A stretch of 23,867 bases of DNA from CAZMVU01 sp964569295. GTDB taxonomy: Bacteria > Hydrogenedentota > Hydrogenedentia > Hydrogenedentales > JAGMZX01. The notes beneath the pieces were generated by a model. That model had not been told where the DNA came from, ran no database searches, and saw only the letters and a list, made by a program, of their open reading frames with translations. The position numbers and the translations under genes are program-made. Shown piece after piece: positions 7,544 through 15,210 of this stretch (the first letter of the stretch is position 1; every line of letters begins with the position of its first letter). The stretch lies in assembly GCA_964569295.1 (NCBI GenBank), contig CAZMVU010000058.1, positions 1 to 23,867 on the forward strand, written 5' to 3'.

Positions 7544-8299
7544 TCAGGCGCCGGCCTTCACGATAGCAGCGAAACTGTCCGCCTTGAGCGCCGCGCCACC
7601 CACGAGGAAACCATCCACATTGGGCTTGGCGAGGAGCGCGCCGGCGTTGTCGGGCTTCACACTGCCGCCATACTGAATACGCAGGTTGTCCGCCAGGGTT
7701 TCACCGAACTGATCCCGCACAAGGGCGCGCACAAAATCGTGGGCCTCTTCCGCCTGCTCGGGGCTGGCGGTCTTGCCGGTACCAATCGCCCACACGGGTT
7801 CATAGGCGAGCGCGAGCTGCTGGAAATCGCCATTGGAAAGGCCTTTGAGCCCCTCCCCGACCTGCTGGCGCAGCACGTCTTCCATCTGGCCGCCTTCCCG
7901 CTCGTCAAGGGTTTCGCCGATGCAAAACATTACGTTCATCCCTTGGTTGAGAGCGTAGCGCAGCTTCTCATTGAGCAGTTGATCGGACTCCCCGAAAACA
8001 TGACGCCGCTCGCTATGGCCGATAATGACCCACGTGCAGCCGGCGTCTTTGAGCATCTGGGGCGATAGCTCGCCGGTAAACGCGCCGCTCTCTTCCTTGT
8101 AGCAATTCTGCGCGCCCACGGCGATGTTCGTGCCGGCGGCCGCCTTGGCCACCGCACTCAACACGGTGAACACGGGACATACTACGATATCTATGTTATC
8201 GATGCCTTGCAACGCTGGCTTGAGCTCTTCAACCAGTTGCACGGCCTCCGCGGTCAGTTTATTCATTTTCCAGTTGCCGGCAATAAGTGGTTTTCTCAC
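7544..8299 (-). CDS. tpiA: Triosephosphate isomerase
   Basis: A 251-residue TIM barrel interconverting dihydroxyacetone phosphate and glyceraldehyde 3-phosphate in glycolysis and gluconeogenesis. Asn9 and Lys11 (AGNWKMN), the electrophile His95 (IGHSERR), the catalytic base Glu167 in AYEPVWAIGTG, the phosphate-binding loop 6 after it, and QYGGSVKPDN at 209-218 are all intact. Length is standard. The start is a GTG at 8299 (the residue order R-K-P-L-I-A-G-N-W places it where the family begins). secG follows 50 bp downstream on the same strand. It is divergent from the plus-strand operon that begins at 8583. Confidence 0.97.
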   Translation of the reverse strand: MRKPLIAGNWKMNKLTAEAVQLVEELKPALQGIDNIDIVVCPVFTVLSAVAKAAAGTNIAVGAQNCYKEESGAFTGELSPQMLKDAGCTWVIIGHSERRHVFGESDQLLNEKLRYALNQGMNVMFCIGETLDEREGGQMEDVLRQQVGEGLKGLSNGDFQQLALAYEPVWAIGTGKTASPEQAEEAHDFVRALVRDQFGETLADNLRIQYGGSVKPDNAGALLAKPNVDGFLVGGAALKADSFAAIVKAGA

Positions 8300-8582
8300 G
8301 GCAGCACCCCGCTTTCGGTAGTTGTGGCTGTTGTTGCCCGTGCCGCGTCCGATACACCACCGCCCCCGCAGAAAGGTGGATGCGTATACAGGCGGATCGA
8401 GACGGACGCACTAAGAGCGTGGAGGTTATCATAACGACGCCAATCAACGCAAACAGAAGAGCGCGCGCGAAACACAGCGCCCGAACGCCCGCAGGTCCGC
8501 ATGCGGGGATTCATTTGCGCCGGGCCGGGGTGCTACTATACGGAACATGACGCCACCGCCGGATGCGGCAAGGAGGGAACCC
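8300..8582. promoter_or_regulatory. Divergent intergenic region between tpiA and the GMC operon
   Basis: This 283-bp spacer must hold promoters for both directions. For the plus strand, TTGCGC (8515-8520) and TATACG (8537-8542) with 16-nt spacing are a weak candidate. For tpiA, a TATGAT-like -10 on the minus strand (8428-8433) lacks a good -35. Near its end is the 16-nt sequence 8551-8566 that recurs in the leader of a downstream gene of the same operon. Short open frames here look like noise. Confidence 0.35.
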
Positions 8583-9088
8583 ATGGCATCATCTATAGAA
8601 CATCCAACCGTGCGCCACTACCGCATTATCATGCGCGTACTCGGCCTGGTATACGCAGTGGGGGCGCTATCGTTCCTGTTCCTGCCGGGCTTGGTGGTGT
8701 GGATTATCAACCTGGGCGATGTGTTGAACATGTTCGCGTCCCTTCCGGGCGGTCCCCCGCATTTCTGGGTGCCCCTGGCCGCCTCGATGATGGTCATGCT
8801 GGTGGCGGTCACCTTCGCGGCTTCGGCGCGGCCTGACAACCAGGTCTATCCCTGGGTGCACAACCTGTCAAAGTTCACCTCGAGCATGGGGTACCTCTAC
8901 TACTTCGCGGTCGAGCGCCTCGAAGACGGGTATGTCTTTGGTTATCTGGTCGGGTTCGTGGTCGATTTCATCATTTTTCTGTGCGTCAGCTTTTTCACGC
9001 TGCGGGTGGCGTGGGTTTTGAAGCGCGGCAGTGTCCCCAAGACCGAACGTCCAGCCGAGGCGCCTTCGGGTAACAAGGACCCGGACTG
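8583..9088 (+). CDS. Small four-helix integral membrane protein, first gene of GMC operon
   Basis: A 168-residue protein; its TGA ends at 9089, one base into the next ATG. ATG 8583 follows a near-perfect AAGGAGG, so the upstream in-frame ATG at 8547 is rejected. Hydrophobic segments at about 17-44, 62-81, 97-112 and 117-143 suggest four membrane spans with a short hydrophilic C-terminus (KRGSVPKTERPAEAPSG). I recognise no family motif or catalytic signature. The next gene starts at its stop codon (TGATG), so the two are coupled. Its position at the head of an operon with an AttH/CrtC-like protein and a GMC oxidoreductase suggests a membrane partner, electron-transfer anchor or lipid-handling role; this is inference only. 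Confidence 0.8.
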
Positions 9089-10120
9089 ATGGCGCGCGTT
9101 TCCACGGTCGTACCCCACAATACGCCTTTCTTCCGCCCCGTCAGCATCGACAGCCACCAAGAGGTGTGGTACCTCAAGCTCAACGATCCGGAAGCCCGGC
9201 GTGCCCTCTGGCTGCGGTTCACCCTGCTCGTTCGCGCAGACGGTACCAAACGGCTCGCCGAAGTGTGGGCCATCGCTTTCGAGCGCACCGCAACGGAGGT
9301 GAAGAAAGTGGCCGTCAAGCGCACCCGCCGCGCCGAGGAATTTGTATTGTTGCCACCCGAGGAAAAGGGCTTCCGGATTGGCGAGTGCATCTTCGCGGCC
9401 CGCGAAACCGAGGGGGCAGTCGGCCTGCCCGGCGGCAACACCATCCGCTGGCGGCTGCGCTTTGCGCCGGCGCGGCCGGCGGCGTTCGACTTTGTGCCTC
9501 CCGTACTCAAGCGGCTGCGCATGGTGCGCAACATCGCCTGGACCGTACACGAGGATCTGCGCTTCAATGGCCTGTGCGAGGTGAACGGCACGCCCTGGGA
9601 GTTCACTGACGCGCCGGGCATGCAAGGCCACCTCGCCGGCGCCCGCAACGGCTACAGTTGGGCGTGGGGCCACTGCAACCATTTCCATGATCAGGAAGGC
9701 AAGCCGGTGCGCGCCATCTGGGACGGGCTTTCGGGCCGGGGGCGCAAAGGCCAACACGGCAGCACGATGCAGATGTCCGGCATGTACATCCACTACAAAG
9801 GCACCGACTACGCCATCAACAACCTGTGGCCGGCGTTGCGCATGCCATCGCGGTTCGGCCTCACCGGCTGGCGTTTCGAGGCACGTCTGCGCGAGCGCCG
9901 CTTTGTCGGGCGGGTGGACGCCGCGCCCGACGAGTTCGCGGGGGTCACCTATGAAGACACGGACGGCTCGCAACTCTACTGCTACAATTCCAAGATATCG
10001 AGCATGGCCCTCGAGGTGTACCACAACAACACGCTGGAAGATGTGCTCACCGCTCGCGGCACTGTAGCCTATGAAGTAGTTACCCGGGAAAAGCGGGAGA
10101 ACGTGCCGCTCTTGCTGTAG
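9089..10120 (+). CDS. AttH/CrtC-like lipocalin-fold protein (carotenoid 1,2-hydratase / tocopherol cyclase-like)
   Basis: A 343-residue soluble protein with no signal peptide. It begins with HQEVWYLKLNDPEARRALWLRFTLL (about 23-47), then AEVWAIAFERTATEV, the opening strands seen in AttH/CrtC-type and tocopherol-cyclase-like double-lipocalin proteins. A central WAWGHCNHFHD (191-201) resembles the (W)GHxN signature strand of this superfamily, with a second barrel continuing after it. Family members hydrate or cyclise long isoprenoid chains, or bind apolar ligands. Start ATG overlaps the previous stop by one base. Two downstream genes (a helical protein and a GMC oxidoreductase) suggest it prepares or binds an apolar alcohol substrate. 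Assignment to the fold is moderately certain; reaction unknown. Confidence 0.65.
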   Translation: MARVSTVVPHNTPFFRPVSIDSHQEVWYLKLNDPEARRALWLRFTLLVRADGTKRLAEVWAIAFERTATEVKKVAVKRTRRAEEFVLLPPEEKGFRIGECIFAARETEGAVGLPGGNTIRWRLRFAPARPAAFDFVPPVLKRLRMVRNIAWTVHEDLRFNGLCEVNGTPWEFTDAPGMQGHLAGARNGYSWAWGHCNHFHDQEGKPVRAIWDGLSGRGRKGQHGSTMQMSGMYIHYKGTDYAINNLWPALRMPSRFGLTGWRFEARLRERRFVGRVDAAPDEFAGVTYEDTDGSQLYCYNSKISSMALEVYHNNTLEDVLTARGTVAYEVVTREKRENVPLLL

Positions 10121-10133
10121 GCGCGTTTGCGCC
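10120..10133 (+). promoter_or_regulatory. Short hairpin in intercistronic leader
   Basis: GGCGC and GCGCC pair around a GTTT loop immediately at the stop codon of the lipocalin-like gene, followed at 10130-10145 by the 16-nt leader repeat shared with 8551-8566. It may protect or tune the transcript between the second and third genes; no T-run, so it is not a terminator. Confidence 0.4.
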
Positions 10134-10169
10134 ACCGCCGGATGCCCGGCAACGAAAGGGTTTTTTACG

Positions 10170-10643
10170 ATGCGCAGCCTCCTCATAAGGCTTTTCGACC
10201 ACCGCGGCCACCGCGCCATGGCCGCCCTTACGCAGACGCTGGTCGCCGAGGATCCCGAAATTCTCGATCGGCTGGATATGGATGCCCTGCTCACAGAGAT
10301 CGACGCCGAGGTCCGGGCTTTGCCACTACCCTTTTTCATGGCTTTTCGCCTGGGGCTGTTCAGCTTCGAGTATTTGCCTTTCCCATTCGCACGCAAGCTG
10401 CGCCCTTTCAGCCGGTTGCCCTTGACCAAGCGTATCGATTACGTACACCGGTGGGAATACGCACGTTTCCTCATGCCCCGAAACCTGTTCAAACTACTCA
10501 AAATACTTACCCTCACGACCATGATGCGCCAGGAACCGCTCTACCGCCATATCGGGTACGGGCCGAGCATCGACCACCGCCGACACCGGCCGGACCTCCC
10601 CCCCGAGAAACGCATCTGCCCACGCGTGGGAGAAACGACATGA
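10170..10643 (+). CDS. Small helical protein coupled to GMC oxidoreductase
   Basis: A 157-residue, Arg- and Leu-rich helical protein without a signal peptide. AAAGGG lies about 10 nt before the ATG. Residues about 77-130 (FARKLRPFSRLPLTKRIDYV, then a W-E-Y-A-R segment and a GYGPS ending) resemble the helical segment found N-terminal to the FAD domain in long-chain alcohol-oxidase-type GMC proteins or supplied as a separate small subunit in other GMC dehydrogenases. Here it is a separate gene whose stop overlaps the GMC start by 4 nt (ATGA), strong support for a two-subunit enzyme. The C-terminal tail (DLPPEKRICPRVGETT) looks disordered. Function as a GMC partner is inferred from context. Confidence 0.7.
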   Translation: MRSLLIRLFDHRGHRAMAALTQTLVAEDPEILDRLDMDALLTEIDAEVRALPLPFFMAFRLGLFSFEYLPFPFARKLRPFSRLPLTKRIDYVHRWEYARFLMPRNLFKLLKILTLTTMMRQEPLYRHIGYGPSIDHRRHRPDLPPEKRICPRVGETT

Positions 10644-12214
10644 GCCAAACGGCTGGTCTGTCCGTACCCGAAAACGGCCCGCCCGGCCCGCCGCCCGAGC
10701 CGATCGAGGCCACCCGTATGCCCGCGGATGTGGATGCGAAGTTCGACGCCGTCATCGTCGGTTCGGGAGCCGGTGGCGCCGTGCTCGCAAAGGAACTCGC
10801 CGAAGGCGGCATGAATGTGGCGATCGTCGAGGAAGGCGCACATCACCGTGAACACACCGATTTTGCCTGGGAGGCGGCCACCCGCCTCTACCGCGACCGA
10901 GGGCTTACCGGCACGGTGGGCCGCCCCATGGTGCCCGTGCCGCTCGGCAAGGTCTTCGGCGGCACCACGACAATCAACTCGGGCACGTGCTTCCGCACCC
11001 CCGACGCCGTGCTCGAGAGATGGCGCAGCGGATTCGGCATCGAGGACATGGATCCCGCCACGCTCGGGCCGTTCTTCGACCGGGTCGAACGGGAGATCAA
11101 CGTCAGTGCGACCCCGTTCGAGTACATGAGCCGCTCATGCACCCTCGTGCATGAGCTCCTTCAAGCCCAAGGCATCGACGGCGCGCCGCTGCAGCGCAAT
11201 GTTCGTGACTGTGAAGGTTGCGGCATGTGCTGCTACGGCTGCACTTCAGGCGCTAAACAAAGCATGGATAAAAGCTACTTGCCCAAGGCGCTGTGTGCCG
11301 GCGCCACGGCCTACTCGCGGGCACGCGCGGAGACCATCCTGCGCGATCACCGTGGCCATGCCGCCGGACTGGTGGCGCAGAGCGTCGACAACGACGGCCG
11401 CCCCATGGGCAGGCGCCTCACACTGCGCGCGCCCCGGGTGGTAATCGCCTGTGGGACGTTGCTCTCACCCTCCTTTCTCCGGCACAACGGGCTGGCCCGC
11501 GGCAACAAACACATCGGCCGCCACCTCACGCTTCACCCCGCCTCGAAGGTCTACGGCGAATTCGAGGAGGACATTCGCCAGTGGGAAGGCGTACCCCAGG
11601 CCTATTACTTCGACGACTACAAGGAATCCCACGGCGTCATATTCGAGGGCATCAGCATGCCCCCCGAGCTCGGAATCATGGCCGCACCCTTCCACGGCCC
11701 GCAGCTCGCTCATTTCATCAAGCACTATCGCCACATGGCTTCATTCGGCTTCATGATCAGTGACTCGGGCGAAGGACGCCTGTTGCGCACCCCCAACGGC
11801 CTCCCCCCCCTCTTCCGCTACAACCTCACGCACACCGATGTCGAGCGTATTCGCTTTGCCATCAGCTTTCTTGCGCGCCTGTTTTTTGCGGGCGGCGCCC
11901 GGGCCGTCTACCCCTTCGTGTCACGCGCCGGCAATGTCTTCCAGAACGAGGCCGACGTCGAGCGCTTCGAGAAAGCGCCCCTGCGCCGCGACGACCTCGA
12001 GCTCATGGCTTTCCACCCGCTGGGCACCTGCCGCATGGCCGCCACCCCCGCCGGCGGGGTCGTCGGCCCGGACTGCCAGGTCTTCGGCGCACCCGGCGTT
12101 TATGTGTGCGATGGCAGCATCGTGCCAACTGCCCTGGGGGTAAACCCGCAGGAAACCATCATGATGCTTGCGACCCGGCTGAGTGCCCAGTGGTTAGGCA
12201 TGCCGTTGGCATAG
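10640..12214 (+). CDS. GMC-family FAD-dependent oxidoreductase (long-chain alcohol oxidase-like)
   Basis: 524 residues. Residues 36-68 contain the FAD-binding Rossmann motif VIVGSGAGGAVLAKELAEGG and the following acid (IVEEG). KVFGGTTTINSGTCFR at 104-119 is the second GMC signature region. HPLGTCRM at 459-466 supplies the usual catalytic His459, and GVNPQET at 500-506 the Asn502 partner. Family enzymes oxidise primary or secondary alcohols, here possibly long-chain or isoprenoid. Notable is a cysteine cluster CEGCGMCCYGC (191, 194, 197, 198, 201), as in long-chain alcohol-oxidase-type GMC proteins, that could bind a metal or Fe-S cluster. No Tat signal is visible. The start at 10640 follows GGGAGA and is coupled to the previous gene; an open frame back to 10127 merely overlaps that gene and is rejected. 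Confidence 0.9.
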   Translation: MSQTAGLSVPENGPPGPPPEPIEATRMPADVDAKFDAVIVGSGAGGAVLAKELAEGGMNVAIVEEGAHHREHTDFAWEAATRLYRDRGLTGTVGRPMVPVPLGKVFGGTTTINSGTCFRTPDAVLERWRSGFGIEDMDPATLGPFFDRVEREINVSATPFEYMSRSCTLVHELLQAQGIDGAPLQRNVRDCEGCGMCCYGCTSGAKQSMDKSYLPKALCAGATAYSRARAETILRDHRGHAAGLVAQSVDNDGRPMGRRLTLRAPRVVIACGTLLSPSFLRHNGLARGNKHIGRHLTLHPASKVYGEFEEDIRQWEGVPQAYYFDDYKESHGVIFEGISMPPELGIMAAPFHGPQLAHFIKHYRHMASFGFMISDSGEGRLLRTPNGLPPLFRYNLTHTDVERIRFAISFLARLFFAGGARAVYPFVSRAGNVFQNEADVERFEKAPLRRDDLELMAFHPLGTCRMAATPAGGVVGPDCQVFGAPGVYVCDGSIVPTALGVNPQETIMMLATRLSAQWLGMPLA

Positions 12215-12252
12215 CTGGCTATTTCCGGTTGTTCCTATCCACACACGGCGCC

Positions 12253-12277
12253 CCCGTGTTACGAATCGTTACACGGG
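12253..12277. promoter_or_regulatory. 25-bp near-perfect palindrome downstream of GMC gene
   Basis: Arms CCCGTGTTACGA and TCGTTACACGGG flank a central A with a single mismatched pair. The left arm can alternatively pair with ACACGG at 12243-12248. No T-run follows, so it is a weak terminator candidate; the dyad symmetry also suits a dimeric repressor site for the gene at 12445. Confidence 0.45.
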
Positions 12278-12384
12278 TGTGAAATGCATACGTTGCCGCC
12301 CCTGCTTCTGCTCCGGTGCCAACCATCGCGGCAGCGGCACAAGAATTGCTCCCTCCCTACGGTGAAAACAAGAGACGCTAGGCG

Positions 12385-12424
12385 CCGGAGGGGGCACCGG
12401 CGAAAGCCGCGTGTGCCCCGCCGG
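12385..12424 (+). ncRNA. Structured 5' leader with GAAA tetraloop before the release-factor-like gene
   Basis: In RNA, CCGG (12385-12388) pairs with CCGG (12421-12424), GGGGCAC (12391-12397) with GUGCCCC (12413-12419), and CGGC (12398-12401) with GCCG (12406-12409) closed by a GAAA tetraloop (12402-12405). A 3-nt bulge (CGU, 12410-12412) and small internal mismatches interrupt it. The structure ends 8 nt before AAGGAG (12432-12437). Such a stable element so near the ribosome site suggests translational or ribosomal-protein-like regulation; it matches no riboswitch class I know. Confidence 0.5.
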
Positions 12425-12444
12425 AAAACGCAAGGAGTGCTTAC

Positions 12445-13584
12445 ATGATCGCGAAGGATGATCTGCGCTTGCTCATGCATCACCAGGCCCCGAAGGAGAG
12501 CGGCGTACTTTCAGTTTACCTCAACGTGGACCAGGGGCAGGCGAAAAACCTGAACCGCGAATTCGAGTTGCCTTGGCGCAATGGTCTGCGTGCGCTCGAG
12601 CGACGCGTGGGCAATGGCCCGCAACACACCGCCTTAGCGGCTAATGCCGGCCGGGTGGGGGCATTCCTGCGTGATTACCAGCCGCAGCAGAAGACACTCG
12701 TGGTCTTCGCCGATGTGGACCAGGACTTCTTCTGGCACACTCACCTGCCGATCTCGATCGCAAGCACTGTGCAATGGGGGCCACTGCCTTACCTGCGCCC
12801 CCTGCTCGAAGCAAGCGATGAATACGCCCGCTATGGCGTCGCCTTGGCGGACCGCAAGCGCGGCCGCATTTTCGATGTGTACTTGAACCATATCGCGTGC
12901 GTGGCCGAATGCGAGGCGGAATTGCCCGTTCAACGGTCGGACACGTCGGGCAAGGATGACCACGCCTCGCAGATGAACTTTCAGCGCAGTGCCGATGAGC
13001 ACGCCAAGAAGCACCTCAAGAACGTGGTCGAGCACCTGCGCCGGTGCGACAAGGAACGCAGCTTCGGCCGGATCATTCTTGCCGGCCCAACCGCAGCCCT
13101 GGCCGAATTGCAGCGTTTGCTCCCCCATCCGCTTCAGAACAAGCTGATCGCGACCACCGCACTCTCGCTGGACGCACCCGAGAACCGCGTGCTCGAAGAA
13201 TCCCAGCGCATCGAAGCGGAACACGAGCGTGCCTCCGAGACGGTGCTTGTCGAGGATTTGATTACCACGTCGGCCAAGAGCGGCAAAGCCACCACGGGTC
13301 TCGAACCCACCCTGCGCGCCGCGGCCGAAGGGCGGGTACGGAAGTTACTGTACAGCGACGGCCTGGAAGTACATGGCGCCACCTGCGATCGCGAAATGCT
13401 GACCGGTCCTGAGGTCGATTATGCATCCCTGCTCGGGGGCGCCATCCGCGAAGATGAGGATGTTATCGAGCGTATCGCGGTGAAAACCGCCCGTGATGGC
13501 GGCAGCATCGAATTGTTGCGTGGCGACGCGGCCACGCGTCTGCAAGAAGAGGCCGGCGGCATCGGTGCGTTCTTGCGGTATTGA
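12445..13584 (+). CDS. Bacterial archaeo-eukaryotic release factor-like protein (baeRF/Vms1-like)
   Basis: 379 residues, start supported by AAGGAG seven nt upstream. Layout follows the baeRF superfamily: an N-terminal domain opening with LLMHHQAPKESGVLSVYLNVD (about 10-30), a central RNase-H-like domain with YARYGVALADRKRGRIFDVY (about 127-146), FGRIILAGPTAALAELQRLL (about 207-226) and a C-terminal eRF1-domain-3-like section (VHGATCDREMLTGPEV, then IERIAVKTARDGGSIELLRG and GGIGAFLRY). Related proteins act on stalled ribosomes or peptidyl-tRNA, or are linked to ribosome hibernation. No GGQ motif is evident, so classical peptide release is doubtful. It is monocistronic, with a structured leader. 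Confidence 0.75.
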   Translation: MIAKDDLRLLMHHQAPKESGVLSVYLNVDQGQAKNLNREFELPWRNGLRALERRVGNGPQHTALAANAGRVGAFLRDYQPQQKTLVVFADVDQDFFWHTHLPISIASTVQWGPLPYLRPLLEASDEYARYGVALADRKRGRIFDVYLNHIACVAECEAELPVQRSDTSGKDDHASQMNFQRSADEHAKKHLKNVVEHLRRCDKERSFGRIILAGPTAALAELQRLLPHPLQNKLIATTALSLDAPENRVLEESQRIEAEHERASETVLVEDLITTSAKSGKATTGLEPTLRAAAEGRVRKLLYSDGLEVHGATCDREMLTGPEVDYASLLGGAIREDEDVIERIAVKTARDGGSIELLRGDAATRLQEEAGGIGAFLRY

Positions 13585-13728
13585 GGCCCGCATCATCGAA
13601 CATGCCGGCTGGGCGCGATGCTGCACGCACTCCCTGTGAGGCGGCCGCGCCGGGCGCCTCCCGAGTACGCACGCCTCGGCGCCGCATTCGGGCCGGCAAG
13701 CCACGCCGGGCCCTGTCGCGGGCCGTCC
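13585..13728. other. Convergent intergenic region
   Basis: Between the ends of the release-factor-like gene and the TPR-like gene on the other strand. The clearest structure is GGCCC (13709-13713) and GGGCC (13720-13724) around a 6-nt loop. I see no canonical terminator with a T-run in either direction. Confidence 0.4.
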
Positions 13729-15177
13729 CTACGGCGTGACGGCGGGCATGTAGGCCTCCTCGAGGCGGTCGAAGGTCTCGTCATACGCCGCATCCGAGAG
13801 CGAGCGCAGCACGTCCTGATCGAGTTCACGGCCCTGTATGTCGGCGATGATGAACAGATCGAACACATTACCGCTGCCGCTGTATTCATTCACATTGGCA
13901 ATGAGTTCGTCCCGCAATTCGTCGATTCGGGAAGTGGTGCTGCGCAATCCCTGCTGGGCCCGGCTGTACAACTCGGGAAATTCGGAAGTTACCTTGTCGT
14001 AGGCATGGCTGGCTTCGACATAGGCGGCAATCGCCTCGACATAGTAACCTTCGAAGGCGTGTTCCTCGGCCTGGGCCTCGAAGGAGGTAGCACTGTCGAG
14101 CGCCGTCCGGGCCTCATCACGCCGGTCCTCGCGCTCCGCGATGAGCCGCTCGGTTTCCAGGCGCTTGGCCTGCGCGCCGGCGTTGACGGGGTCCGCCTCG
14201 AGTGCGGTCTCGAAGGCGTCGAGGGCGTCTTCCAATTCCTCCTCGCCGAGCAGCGCTTCCCCCTGCTCGATGTAGTAATCGGCGATCTTCCCGATCACGG
14301 CGCTGTTGCCCGGCGCTTCTTCCAGCACCTGCTTGTACGAGGCCATGGCCTGCTCATAGAACCCCGCCTCGTAAAAATAGTCGCCGATCTGCTCGCGCAT
14401 CGCGGTGTTTATGGAAACGAGGTTTTCCAGACGTTCCGCAGCGGCTTCGATCTCCGTGATGTTGCCCCGGTCAATGTAGTACTCGTAGGCCCCGAGCAAG
14501 TAGCGCTGCAACTCCGCGTCGGACACCGCTGCGGACAGGGTGTCTTCCGTCAAAATGGTGTACCACACATCGGCCACGGCATCGACCGCACGGCCGGCAT
14601 CACTCGCGAGGGATTGCCGGGCCACCCCCTTGAAGCCGGTGCCTTCCTGGTAATCCCGGGTAATCATTTCATCGCGGCCGGTGGCCGATTGCTGCAAACG
14701 CGGAATGTAGCTCTTGGGATCCACGACGTCACGCCTGCTCTCGGGCACCGAAAGCCGGTCGATATTATTCTCGACATCCGTGTCGTAGGCGGCTCGGAAG
14801 ACCGCCGGCGCTTCCTGCATGGGTGAGGCCGCCATGGCGACCATCTTGCCGAGCCCGCCAAGGCGATAGGCGAAATAGATATCGAAGCCGTTGCGGCCAA
14901 CGCGTTCGAGCAGGTACATCTCCGAGGCAATGGCCCGTGCGAGATTGGAATTGAAGGCGGACTGCCGGTCGGCGAGTTTCTCTTGGGAGATCATGACGCC
15001 CTGACGGATCTCGCGCTGTTTGCGCTTGAGTGGCAGGTCAGCCTCGCTCGAGAGCAGGTTGAGGGCGAAGTCGACAATGGTCAACTCGGCCTTGGGGCCC
15101 CACGCGGCTGCCGGCGCATCCCAGAGCAGAACCATGCTCACCATGATCACCGGAAAGAGTCGAAACGCTCGTGCCAT
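13729..15177 (-). CDS. Exported repeat-containing (TPR-like) protein
   Basis: 482 residues. A Sec signal peptide (positive MARAFR, hydrophobic 8-20, AxA|W cleavage after Ala25) gives a mature protein starting WGPKAELTIVDFALNLLS. Mature proteins beginning with Trp in this way recall S1/P1 nuclease and zinc-phospholipase families, but their metal-binding histidines are not apparent. Residues about 245-345 are TPR-like helical pairs (IGDYFYEAGFYEQAMASYKQ and ALDAFETALEADPVNAGAQA), followed by a long helical, probably coiled-coil section. It ends DRLEEAYMPAVTP. The gene starts 33 nt after the end of the zinc-ribbon/TPR gene and is likely co-transcribed with it. Probably a periplasmic scaffold; function unknown. 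Confidence 0.8.
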   Translation of the reverse strand: MARAFRLFPVIMVSMVLLWDAPAAAWGPKAELTIVDFALNLLSSEADLPLKRKQREIRQGVMISQEKLADRQSAFNSNLARAIASEMYLLERVGRNGFDIYFAYRLGGLGKMVAMAASPMQEAPAVFRAAYDTDVENNIDRLSVPESRRDVVDPKSYIPRLQQSATGRDEMITRDYQEGTGFKGVARQSLASDAGRAVDAVADVWYTILTEDTLSAAVSDAELQRYLLGAYEYYIDRGNITEIEAAAERLENLVSINTAMREQIGDYFYEAGFYEQAMASYKQVLEEAPGNSAVIGKIADYYIEQGEALLGEEELEDALDAFETALEADPVNAGAQAKRLETERLIAEREDRRDEARTALDSATSFEAQAEEHAFEGYYVEAIAAYVEASHAYDKVTSEFPELYSRAQQGLRSTTSRIDELRDELIANVNEYSGSGNVFDLFIIADIQGRELDQDVLRSLSDAAYDETFDRLEEAYMPAVTP

Positions 15178-15210
15178 AGTTGTGCTACTCCATGCGGTGG
15201 CTTCGCGCGA

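Noticed and set aside
8942..10429. Long minus-strand open frame (495 codons) opposite the lipocalin-like gene
   Set aside because: It runs antisense to two well-supported coupled genes, has Arg/Pro/Gly-rich composition and no recognisable motif; such frames are common in GC-rich DNA.
10127..10639. N-terminal extension of the GMC oxidoreductase
   Set aside because: It overlaps the small helical gene with its own start and ATGA coupling, and is Arg/Pro-rich nonsense; the Met at 10640 has a ribosome site.
11210..11242. Ferredoxin-type fusion in the GMC gene
   Set aside because: The cysteine spacing is ferredoxin-like but it lies inside the continuous GMC fold as in alcohol oxidase-type members, so there is no separate domain.
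13618..14826. Plus-strand open frame of 402 codons opposite the exported TPR-like gene
   Set aside because: The minus strand carries a signal peptide and TPR helices; the antisense frame has no ribosome site or motif.
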